Position numbers and translations under genes: made by a program
The notes under the pieces: model-generated
What the model was told of the DNA's origin: nothing
The model's input: only the letters and a program-made list of their open reading frames with translations
Database searches by the model: none
NCBI GenBank assembly: GCA_030141605.1
Contig: JAQGDQ010000056.1
Coordinates: forward strand, 722,510 to 786,509
Length of the DNA stretch: 64,000 nt
Source of the DNA: Tubiluchus corallicola
Lineage: Eukaryota > Priapulida > Priapulimorpha > Priapulimorphida > Tubiluchidae
Direction: 5' to 3'
In this document: positions 11,446-24,556 of the stretch, piece after piece
Layout of the letters: each line of letters opens with the position of its first letter
How positions within the stretch are numbered: the first letter of the stretch is position 1

Positions 11446-14400
11446 ATGGATAAAAAAGAAGAAAAGGAGATTCAAGTTCCAATGCTTTTAGAGAAATCCA
11501 ACGAAGAGCAGAAAGACGAAAAACTACCCCTGTCCGTTCCGGGTATGAGAAACCAATTAGTTAAATTTTTTAATAGCTTGCCATTATTGGCCGTGCCGTT
11601 ATTACATGTACCATTATCTTGTATTCACAGAATATACTGTTATGATTACTGTTTGTATGCATGGTTCTCTATTTTGCTGATATTTACGCCTGCAAATCTT
11701 AGATGTTTCTGTGCATGTTTCAATGGAGGATGCCAGGGACTACTATTAGGGACAGTTTTAGTTTTTTTGTAGCTAAATAAAGATATCTTTAGTGAATCTA
11801 TTTAATTAGTTTTTTATTGGGTTGATAGGTCTCCGCTACTTCTTTTTTATCGTCTATGCAGGGCCGGGTTATGATCTTTTTGGGGTCGTAGGCTAATGAA
11901 ATTATGCAGCCCCTCAGACGAAGCCATCCCCTAACTCCCCTGCACCCATTTAGAATATTTTTCCTTATGATAAATGTATTTAATAGATGGCTTATATCTC
12001 AAACAAAGGACCTCACAGTAGGACCCTTTATCTCAAATAAAAGGCCTCAACCAGGGGTTCTTTTTCTCAAATAAAGGGCCACTTTCTTAAAATTGGGGTT
12101 CCAGACTCTCTGACATCCTTTTCTTACAGGTGAAATTAAGGTATATTAATTATTCAACAATACAAAATATGGCCCACTAAGCTTGAGGGGGGCCCAAGCT
12201 CGAGGGCCCTAGGTCGCAGCGTACACTAGGGCAGGGTAGTTTAATGTAGGGTAATGCAGCTTTATATCTACGTGAAATACTGCGATTTGTCCAGTCTTTT
12301 GCATACTGCCTTTTTTCTTTTCAAGACTTGGCTTGATATACAAACCCAACGAGATTTCCCACAAAAAGCACTGTAATTTGCAGCAAAGGCGTTGTCAACA
12401 AGGATAAAAAGATTATTTCTCTACCAGACTTTCTTCCTGGCATTGACAGCTCGTTTAATCTTGCAAGCTTTTTATAAACGTGTTCTTAACAGACACTGCG
12501 TGCGTGGTGTTTTAGAAATAACAGCGTAATTACCTTATTAGGTTATCATTTTATCCCGCAAGAAGGTCACTTATGCCTGTTTCACAAAAAGGCTGAAACT
12601 GAATATAGGTAAACAAATTCATACGAAGAGTTGTCATATACGTAAGAAAGGCAAGCAGTCAAAAGCAGGCCCCGAAATTTGGTGGAGCATGAACGCCTGC
12701 TTCATCGATGACGTCATGCTTCATCAAGCCCAGTTTCGTAAAGCCGTCACTAACTTAACGACGTCGTTATTAATAGTTAAGTGAATGTGATAACGACGTC
12801 GTTAACTTAGTGACAACTTTATGAAACCGACCCCTGGTCTTTAGTGGATCCTCCAAATATTGCATCAATAACCAAGAACACTAAGATGACGTACAACAAA
12901 TAGGCGCGCTATATTTACATCAAAGTTTACTGAAATACCTTTGCCATCGAGCATATTATGAATCGACGCCTTTCGAGGGTGAACAAAAAGGTAGTAAAGC
13001 AGTATGGAGGAGTTGGGGGGGGGGCGAACCCGCGGTAAAACCTCACTGAGCTGAGAAGTCTTTGGACGACGAAAATTTTGTATTGACTAAATCTTTTCTG
13101 CTTGAGAACGCAAACGGTTACGCCTCATAACATAGCCCAACTCGTCTGACCAACAAACATTTCTTCGGCTTAGTAGTAAGTCATGCTGCTCTTAAAATGC
13201 AAAAAGTTGTTTCAAGGTGCAAGTGGTGTTCATCCCAGTTTTTCGATTTATTATATTTTGACGATAAAACCTCTTGCGTACTGGATACCTTCTAAACGGA
13301 TATGTACGAGTTTGGTGGTAAACAACAAGCAGTTGATGTTTGGCCCGTATTCTGTATCTGTAATGAAGTGTGTCACACTAGCGCTGAAGCCAGCGGCATT
13401 TTATGGCATTTTCGGCAGTGACAAGGCATGCTTGAACTTTATACCTGTTTCCATTCCGTTTAGTGGTTGGTTAGTGCAGTGTGCGCTCGCTAACGTATTG
13501 ATATGAAGAGTGTTGTCCTTTCGTTGTCACACAACTTGTGTCACACCAGTTGTTAACAGGTTGCTGCGAAACATTAACAAGTGGTATGAAGAGGGTGCAG
13601 TTATGCGTTGAAATCTGGTGAAGAAGGTTACCAGCAGATGGCAGCTTAACTTTCTACAGTGGCATCTTGTGATATCGTTGAATTGGATAATATCCTTAAA
13701 TATAGATAAAAATCTTTAGGTTCTAGAAGATTAGAAAATTCTGAAGATTGTAGCATTTCTTCATCTAATAAGAAGCAGATTGCTGGCTTCCTAATAAGTT
13801 TTGTGAGGTTCTTTAGCTTTTTTGCTGCGGAGAAGCTTTTACTGGTAGGACTACCCAGTCAACATCCGGCGCATGATTTTCTTTGAACTCTCTGGTTACG
13901 TTGATGTTATTTTAGGTTATTGTTAGATCATCTAAACATTTATCATTGTTATAAACTAGGATTTTATGAAAAATTAGTCTCATCTTCTGGGTACATCAGT
14001 TACTGTCGTATCACTTTAACAGCGCTTCTGCATCTTTGAACTTTGTGCACGTAAAAATGCCTGAAAACTGATATGTTTTGCGTTTGTATATGAAAATTGC
14101 ATGCAGCGTCTGTAAGTTTTTCACGCACACAGAAGTAAAAAAACTTAGAAAGCCTTACGTTATTCTTAAGTCTTCTGTTACTTCCGTGATGAAAAACATA
14201 AATATGTTGCCTTTGACGTGCAGGTTTAGAGCTTATTCTAGAAACAGAAAACGGAAAACAGAGATGTACACTATGTAACATGTATGTTACAAAAAAGATA
14301 ATTATATGCTCTACAATTCCGCAATAAGAAGGTACAAATTCCAATTTTATGCCAGTGTCTTTTACTCCCCACAACTTACCGCTATTACAGCAGTACAAAC

Positions 14401-16040
14401 TTACTTGAACTACATAAATTTTGGATAATCTCAATCAAATCAAGTCAAGTAAATGCTAAAACGCCACAGCTTATCTCTTCCAAACTAAGCAACATGTCAG
14501 ATGCAGCTAATGCGAGGGTGTGCAACACATTTCTCAGCAATTACCGTAAAAAATAAATGGGTTTTTGTCTTCGTTATCGTATTCTTTTACTCACTTTTAT
14601 GCCTACCCGACAGTGACGTAAACGGTCACAAAGCGGCTACTATTTTTATGTAGGTTCAATAACTGCAAGTTGTGATAGTACTTAACGGTAGGCCTAATTA
14701 GAATAAATAGTTGGTGCGAGACCAAAACCTAACTTGTTATTAGAGATAGTGCTCTGAGATGCAACCGACTGAGATGAGATAAGGCAATGTCGTCTTTCTG
14801 TCTTACGCAACTAGAAGTGACGTAATGCTTTTTCAGCTAGATAAACAGTAATCAGTATAGTATCGCTGACAAAATCCTTTAGGAGCAGTTGTACTGGCGG
14901 TCATATGTTCATTTGTTGAGGAAGCTCGATATTGCTTAACATTTGGTTTTAAGCAAACATCGTGAGCACTCAGCTACATCCCCGCCAACTACTATTGCAC
15001 TCGGCTCTGCAAGATCTCTTTCCCCGTTTACATGTCTGTTATAGTACGTACTACAAACGGCTACAAGTGTTTGAACACTACACGGGTAGAAATGTTACAA
15101 GTTCTTCAAAACAATGCACTTATTTCGAAATGATGCCATATTTCAAAGAACAAGATCCCTAGTTCGGCCACGTTTCTTCCATAGAGTAAATGAACAGTGC
15201 AGCGTGCAAACAGTTTTATTTAGCATCTAATCCTACTCCAAAAATATAATCACAAAAGAAATGTGTAAAACATTGTCACGAGCTTAATTTAGTATTTTAT
15301 TTTGTTGAGACTTGAGAGTTGAGAGTTGGACACATATTGTCATCGTACAAGTTTAGAATGCCAGATAGGTGAAAAAAGCCCTAATGCAATTTGCGATCTA
15401 TTTTTATGATAAATTTACTAAAAAGAAGAATTACTAACCGCTTATGTAATGGGATTTTTGAGAGATTTCGAACAAATTGTCTAATTATTTTGTTAAATTG
15501 TTACGTTACCAAATTAAAGTTTGGTCGTTTTACAAGTCTCTAACAGTTGCTAAAATTAAGTTAAAATAGTCCATCTGAATATACGCATATAGGTGTTGCG
15601 TCGAATAAATATAGCTTACTGAATTCAAAATTTTAAGAACTGTAACTGTCACTAACTGCAGTGAAGACGAACGTTTGTAAAGTAGAAATATAAGAATTCG
15701 AGAAAAAAGTAAGCTTCCATCTTCTTATTTTTCATCTTAGCTTAATGAACCATCTTTTTAATAATATTATTAAAAGATTTTTATAGTACAGTGGATTAGT
15801 GGAAAATGGCACAAAAATGGGGACTTTTTTAAGAAAGAATAAAATACGCCTGTGACTTAATAGATATAGTGACATCTAAGAACGTAACAAACGTATTAGT
15901 GTATTTATTGTATTTATTTATAAAGCACTCTTTCAACAATTTTCTTTTCTTTTCTTTTCTTTTCTTTTCAGCAATTCACTTGTAGCACTGACAGGGAGAA
16001 AGAATGAGAGAGAGAGGAGAGAGAGAAGGGGGAGAGAGAG

Positions 16041-16139
<99 letters not shown>

Positions 16140-16862
16140 AGCGTGGTTGCTCATATTTTGACAAATCAGCAGCAGTTTCTTGTTAAAAGTTTTTGCCGTC
16201 ATTTGGGAATTGATTCGTTTTATTCTCCCCGTTACTTTACATTACGTCGCGTTACATGACTTTTAACGTTGTCCGTTAAGCACTGGCGAAAATTTGAAAC
16301 GACTTCGTAAATTGATGACATCTCTAGAGACGATCGAGTTGCGTATCTCTGTAGACAAACTGCACATCGAAATGTCTGAAGCTGTAAAATTCCTCAAAGT
16401 AATAAGAGAACGTTCACAAATATTGATGCAGAGTTAGTAATTCAATTCTGGAGCAAATCGTAGAATCATTTAGTATTGTTTTCTTTAAATCTGAGTCAGA
16501 AAAGTCTGAGTTTTGCAACGACAAATTGCAATAATTTGCAAATACAATTTTATTGAACGTATCATATTGATCTTTTGATAAACCAACTGATGCATGCAAA
16601 ATTAGCATATGATAGTCAGATTTTTCAAAACAAACTCCAAGCCAGTAGATAGTTCATTTTCAATAAAACAAATTTATATAGGATTTGGCTTATAAACACA
16701 CGCAAAAGTACAACAAGAATGAAACGAGTGAAAAGCACAACTGAAATATCAGTAATACATTTCACCATAGCAAGACCGACAGTTACGTGGTAGGTGCACA
16801 TTGTTTCTAGCAAAAGGAAATGCGAACTGTTTATGGTGTGAGAGAAAGAGAAAGAGAGAGAA

Positions 16863-16958
<96 letters not shown>

Positions 16959-19900
16959 AGAGAAAGTTTACAAAGTTCATTATCCGCATAACATATAAAT
17001 TTACGACGACAGTTTTAACTGTGACTGATGAATAACAGACTTCCTAAGTTGCACTTCTGTAATTTAGCGATAGTTGTTTTGGAGTAGAATTCGTTTTTGA
17101 CCGATTTACTGTAGTTGCTAATAGTAACAAGAGCATTGCAGATGTTCAAAAAATTACTTCTTACTTTGAAAGTATTGCCAGAAGTGTTGTTTGAGCTACT
17201 GCAAACATTGCAGAAAATTATGAGAGCACCCGGAGTTAATGCAAGATAGATTTAGCAATCAATGCAACTCACTTTAAGTAGTCTTTATTTCCAACTCATT
17301 CAGTAGAATGAGACGCCGTTGTAGTGGTATTTTGTGGCTAACTGCAAAGGAATTTTTTCAGTGTTTCAACTGGTAAAATACAAGAACTATATCACTCAAA
17401 GGGCATGCCAACAAATGCGCTAAACGCGGTCACCATGAGTGACACATAATGCACAAACTAGACCAGGGGAAGAAGCTCCATTAACTCCGTTGGTAACACT
17501 AACATAGGGACATTATTATGAGAATTGCAGTTGTGTACTTTGCCAGTGCGTTTTCTTCTGGATTCTTCGTCTTGTTCTGTTTGTCATAGAATCTTTTTGC
17601 TTGAGGTGAAGCCATTAATTGATAGACAGAATGGTGTGTTTAAATAGTCTTTAAATAAACTTTCAGTGCAAGATAACGGCCAAGACACGAGGGGGAAAAT
17701 CACAAAGTCCATTATAGAAACTCTGACTTAATTTGATTTTACAGTCATTTTCGAAACATCTCATTGGAGTATTTGATGGCATTTTCATAACGTATGCAAA
17801 CTTCCGTGCAAATTTCTATAGACGTAGTTAAATAAAGTAAATGAAAAACAAAGGACCAAGGTACCAAATCTAAAACTATGATGTAAATGATTTTGAGATT
17901 TATACAAATTGTAGGTATATTTAAATTCTGTTTATAATTAATCCAATTATGCGAATTAACTCATTAAATGCGCAAGATGCATTTTGATTCTATGGAAAAG
18001 TTGCACAGGACTCAATGCAGAAAACATGACATTTTTAAATCAATTACTTATAGGGTTTACCGTGATTATTATGCGTTATTGAGGAACCATCGGCTTAGAA
18101 CTTAATTTTTCATTCATAGAATAAACAGTACACCGCATATGTTCATACTTTTCAAAGAAATTCTTCAAGTATAGGCGTAGTTATTTGTGCAATTTCGTTA
18201 AAAGAGTTTTGCGTGAAATATATATAAATTTACTATTAATTTGTTTGCAGTAAAATTTGAAGGCGACAGAGTCTGAATTTTTTAGATTTTAGAGCCACTC
18301 TTATACTGTTCGAGGTTATTTACGGCTCTAGTGGAAGTTTAGAATTATTATTTTGTTGTAGTTGAAACGCTGTTAGTTGCTCTTTAAGCGTCCTAGGGCA
18401 AATCTTCGAGCTTGACCTGTTAAGTTATGATTAAACAGTTGGAACATTAAGATGTCGCATTCTAGAGTACAAAGTCGTACTTTCTAGAATTATCTTCCTG
18501 CGCTTCTCTTAAGATTTGGCGTACAAAGTGGCGCTTATCTTGTTTTAATAGCAAAAGAAAGACACATGAAAAAAACCTGTTTAACTTGGCACATCTTCAG
18601 ATAACTAGATCCTAAAAATAGTGAAAGTGCTCAAATTTATTTTTAACAAACTTGTTCAGCTTTGGTCCACTGCATGAACACTATCATGTGGAGCCTGCAC
18701 GCATGATTTTTGTCACCCTTTCCGAATCTTCCGAACCTCTTCTTCCGGGGCGATTCTTGTGTCACAACACTTGTGTCAATTTTTTGTATTTATCGTGTAT
18801 TTTTGAAAAGCTAAAATTGGTAACTTCATTGACTGTGGGCTCGAGGATTAATTACTAGGCACTGCCCTTATAGGAGAGCAGTAGCGCCAGTTTTTACTGC
18901 TATTTGCTTTATCTTTTTTAAGATTCCTAATGTAAGACAGGCTATATTAATAATACTAATAATTGTAATTGCTGCATCGAAGATGCTGCTGCACTGTAGA
19001 TACTAACACATAGAATTTGCAGTGGTTTCCAAATTCCGCTGTGCTTAATCATTTCCACCACTCAAATTTTACCTCAGGCCTGACAATCTTAAATTTCGAT
19101 TAACGTTTTTATTACATTTCATGGCTGCTGTTTGCTGGCTAGAGATGTGCATCCTGGTTGAACCCTGGCGGTTCAATAATAGTTTCAGCTTCACTGCTTT
19201 TCAGGTCATACTGTGCGTAACTTATGGTTTGTGCACACACAACGAGTAAACAGAGCAAACAGTCTCTCTTAGGAGGACGAAGATGATGGGCGAAGTCAAG
19301 GCCGAATCAGAAATTGATTATGCATTGCTCAGTTTCATCCATTTTGGGAAATCTTCACGAATTGGAGTGCTTTTAATGTGCAAAAAGTTTTTACTGAGCA
19401 AATATTGCAGTTTCATACAGTTACTGGTTACGTGCTTTCGTTTCAGTTCATTCCCCAGAGTACATTGTGTTGCACGTTAACAGCAGGATCGAATGAATAA
19501 TCCATGGGCAAATTACAGTGTTGCCGTTCTCTGCTGGGTTGTGAACTTATGTATTGATGCTGGAAAACTGCCGAGCAAGGAAAACGTTCTATTCATTGTA
19601 ATCATTCAAATTGTCACATAATGGATAATATTGCTTGTGATGCATATGTAGAAAACGAGTCTTCGAGTAAGTGTTAATTATGTTAATTATGTCGAGATGA
19701 CTTATTTCTGTATTCTTTCAAATTTAGGAATCAAGGGAACTTGTTAGGGCCTGCAAAACAACCCGATGCCTTCACTTCACACATGGCGTTTGCAGGCGAA
19801 TGCTTTGTCTGTTCAGATATTGTATTTTCTAAACAATGCATTTTATTGGTCTTATTGTGGAAGAAGCTTTTCAAAAAAAAACTTGCAATCGCTGGTGAAT

Positions 19901-22900
19901 TTTCATGTTTTACCGCAAGATAATAATGTATAACTGTTATAGCTTTACAAGCTACAAATCGCCAGTCGTTTAGCGAATTTTGAGAAACTGGTGTTGCCGA
20001 TTCTCTCAAGTCTCAAATGTTGACACGCAGATGACTCTTTAAACTGCCGTTATATAAAATAAGCAGTCTTCGTTTGGTGACAACCAATACTGACTGGTCA
20101 CTGCACTGTTCCCGTAATGGATTCAGCGTTTTCAATCACAGTTCTTTAATACCACGCAAAACTTTAAACATGTTTTAAGAGAGAAATTTGTACAATTCAT
20201 TATTTTAGAAAAAGCAGACAATAGTTAAGTAAATGCTACTTTGACATCGCGTTTGAAGTGTTGTATGCGTAACGCTTTCTTTGGGAGATCACCTATAATC
20301 TTGTAGTTTCGTCGCTTTCCAGTGGTTTTTCCAGACAATATACTCATAAGCATTCGCAAATATAGTAATAATGCAAATCTAATTTGATGAATCTCTTGGA
20401 ACTATGCAGTTATAAGTCAGTTCACTTCTTACTAAAATTGTCTCAGGATTGGAAATGTTATTAGACGAGCCTAAATACCAGAGCCTAGATTTCTGGTAGT
20501 TTGTACGTGCGTGGCTACAGTCAAAATCGATTCAGTTTTGACCTACTTTTCTCATCGTTATATAAATTCTGCTGTGCTGAGAAGCATCAATTTTACTTTT
20601 TGACATAAAAATTGGATGAAGCAAATAAACTTGGCATATTTTTACCGGAATGAATATTGCACGGCTTCCAGCATTTGCATTTACGTAATGCTCGATATCT
20701 CTCGCCCTGTATAACATCATTAATTGTGCCTTTCAAAATTTACTGGCTATTCAGTGTGCAACCTTTAGCACGAAAACGGGGTTGACTAATAGGCCTGTAT
20801 GCAAGCTTCTATTCTTGAGGTCTACATACTATCGGGTAGGAGGATGTTACAGTGTTCTAGGAAATCCAACAGCAAATGATGATTCAGTTGGTTAGTCTGT
20901 TACTGTGTTGTTGACGTTTCGGGCAGTAAAGCACTTTATTATAATACAGCAAATCAGCAAATTCTTTGCTAAGAAGCTAAGACGGTTGGCTAACAGCAAC
21001 AATAAGTCACTAATTAAGTGGTTGATCGGGTAACTCAGTCAGTCATTCACTGTCATTTATTCAACCATTCATTCTCTTAGTCAGTCAGTCAGTCAGTCAG
21101 TCAGTCAGTCAGTCAGTCAGTCAGTCAGTCAGTCAGTCAGTCAGTCAGTCAGTTAGGCAGTCAGTCAGTCAGGTTTTTGCTATACTACTAGGAGCTGGTT
21201 CATTTTGATTTCATTTAGAAAGCTGCAACTGTCTTTTTGATTTAAAATGCTCCGGGTCTTAATTAGAAGTTTAAATGACTTGAAAACATTGCAATAAGAA
21301 ATAATTACACAACTTTAGAATTGAAGGAAATCGAATTATTGCTTTACTTCCTCGTTATAATGAATAAACCAAATAGCAGTGTTAATCTTTGGAACCGTAA
21401 TTATTTTATAAATTAAACTTGGACAAATCTGTTATTGTTTGTTGACGTGCAGAAATTAATTAAAAAGCCTTTGGCTTCGTAATTACTTTCCTGAGCTTTG
21501 ATGGCTTCTATTTAATGCCAGTTTAAGTTGGCGTGAGTTGTGAAAATTTATGGTGAAGCGGCAGTGGCGATGGTGGCACAGCGGCAGTTGCAGTAGCTGC
21601 AAGTAAATGGGCATATACAGTTTAATGGACAATAAAATTTTCAAAGACAATATTATTGAGCGTGTGGGTGATATTTAACCTGAAAAAATATTGCACAATA
21701 TAATTGACGAAATCATTTTTATACAACCAAAATTTCACCAATAAGATTGATTCCTAAGTATAATTAAGAGTTGCGCGTGTCTTTTCACGGCAGCGACAAC
21801 ACTAATATTAAAAGTTATTTTTCTTATTTTTCAGAGGAACATATCAAGTTAAATAAGGAAGACCAGGATGGTACAGTGACTTTTGCCCTTCACTTGCACA
21901 GCAGTCATAAAGAAGGTTAGTGTAGCAAAACTAAACTTCTATATTTTAAATTAATATAAGTTTGCCACCAAAGTCATTTAATTGCTAATTACACACGTCA
22001 TACTTATATAAATTTAAATTGACAGTAGTGCCAAAATTAATTTTATTCAATCTTAGCTATTTCAGGGTGGCTGACTAGATAACCAACGGGTTCTTCGCCA
22101 CCATTCTCCTTTGCTTCAAACTTATTGTAAATATTGCTTATAATATGATAATTATTGTGGAGTTTATAAAATGAATTGAATTGAAATTGAAAAATTAAGT
22201 GCATGCCGGAGTTACTATTAGTACTGCAGTTGTACAAATCTGTTCAAACAAACAGATTTATTTATTGGGTAAAATTGTACTTCAAGAACATCATAAAATT
22301 TTATTGTTGGGCGGTACGTCTCATTTCACTAAGGAAATTGCAGCGGAATTAGTAGTAAAATTTAGTACAATATTATGGTGTATTAAAAACACGTTAGAGT
22401 TATGTACTGTAATTTCCGTAATTTTATATTTTTGTCAAGAAAGCCAAGCCAACGTATTTTTGTTATGGCGAACATATTAAATTTCTCTCAGACGAGCCAA
22501 TAGATTTTTGTGATGCGGATGTACAGTGGGAGCTGCACTTTAATTCTGGTATTTGCAAATACATAATGATATCCATATTTAGCTTGGAATCAGGTGGCCT
22601 GTCCGTTTAAGTGACACAAAAGAGACCAAGTGCGTTTAAATTACAATCATTGCACGCTTTTGCAGCGCGTAAGTGTCATAATATTAGACGCTAAGCAGGT
22701 GCTAAACAGCTTCTCTTAAAATTGTTTCAAGCATGATATCGTGTTGTGTGTAAGTGTGTTGATCTAATGGTGGTTTAGACATATGACCAGTATAATACAT
22801 TGTCATTTGGGTTAGTTCAGAAGCAAGGGTTGTGAAAAGTACACAAGCGACAAGTGTGTGTACTTTGCATTTGCTTTTAGGTGGGGTTGAGAATGTATCA

Positions 22901-24475
22901 AGTGAACATCCGTCCTCTACTGTCAAAACCAGCAGTCTCATTTATGGCGTTGATGACAGTCCACCAATGCACCTTGCTCTTATTTTTGGCCTCCAGGTAT
23001 GCATTAATGAATTTTTATTGTTTTTTCTGGCCGCATTCTACAGCCATCAAAGCTATGTAACGTCACTCACTGGATGTTAATTATAACTGAGAAGATCATT
23101 TTTTGTCTTGGTGTGGACTCTCTGTTGTTTTTATGCAGTGACTTGGTTGTTGGTCAGTTAAAGCTGCAATGCAAGTCGGTTCTGAATTTTGGCTTACTGG
23201 CGAAACCTAAAAATATGTTAAGTTATATTTGCAACTAAGACTTCTTACAATGCATGTTCGTCTGTAAATGCCTTTATTTTATTTCAGCAATTGTTCGTCT
23301 GTCTTGGTGGTATTTATTCAACTCCAGTAGCTGTAGCAAATCAAATCTGTGGAGAGCTGAATTCAGCTTTGAAAATAAAGATGTTTAGCAGTATGCTTGT
23401 GATTGTGGGGACTAACTCAGTGCTGATGGCGGGAATAGGCACAAGGTAGTAAAGAATACAAAATACGTGTACAGTGTACATAGGCTGTTACTCTTCAATG
23501 CATATGTAACTAGTATCTTCATGTACAATAGTGAAATGTGGGTCTTAACTGCAAGAAATAAGAAGCAGAAATAGATGTGTTTCAGAGAACTCTTAAAAAT
23601 GAAATGGCCGTATATCATATCAAATAAGCAGCAGCATAACAGAACGAAAGAAGATCTTTGGAACACTAAAATAAGATTCAAAAGACTAAGATGCTAGGAC
23701 ATTTAATGAAATTACCAGAAACAAAACCAGTAAGATTAGCATTAAACAAGGCACAGAAACCTGCTAAACGGCTCCCAGGTAAACCAAAAACATCAAGAAT
23801 TAATAAAGATTTACAATAGCTGAGATAAGAGTCACATTTAACAATAACATTAGAGTAATTGATAGTTTTAGTTGCTGACAGGAAACAGTGTGGTGCTTTA
23901 ATAAATCATAGAGGCTCTATGTCTACAATAGACTTTAAGAGAAACAGAAGAAGAAGAAGTACACGTTTTATATGAGAAAAATTGACTTCTTAAATTCAAA
24001 GACGGAAACGATGTATGAATGAGTTAAATAAATAAACAAAATTTCAGTTTTTTCCTTATCTTACCTGTTCAAGATAAAACAAATAAACATTTAAACGATA
24101 ATTATGCTCTGTTTCAGAGATTTTCGATCAGCTTAGAACAAGTTCTGACTTTCTTGGGTAACAATGTTATGAATAATGTTCACCGACGACAGAATGAATG
24201 AATTTATCTATTAAAATAAAAATGTCTTATTAACCAAAACAAGGTCGTCGCCAATATAATCCGCTAAAATACTGCAATCACCATGGCACGTTCTCAGTGT
24301 GTTATTTATATAGCATTTTATATTTCGCATTTCAGGCTTCCAATAATTCAAGGTGCAGCTTCGTCCTTTCTGCCTGCCATTGTGGCCCTAATGAATTTGA
24401 AAGAATGGCAATGTCCGGAAAATTGTAAGAGTTATTTCCTGTTAAACGACAATGTTGGATGTGATAATATGAGAA

Positions 24476-24556
<81 letters not shown>

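Noticed and set aside
13183-13506. 107-codon open frame on the plus strand
   Set aside because: No family resemblance, and no SLC23 similarity that would make it an exon of the surrounding gene.
14000-14434. 144-codon open frame on the minus strand in SLC23 gene 1 intron 1
   Set aside because: Longest uninterrupted frame in the intron, but the peptide has no motif, no membrane pattern and no splice context that I recognise.
15933-17035. Arg-Glu and Leu-Ser repeat proteins over the GA arrays
   Set aside because: Pure translation of simple repeats in several frames.
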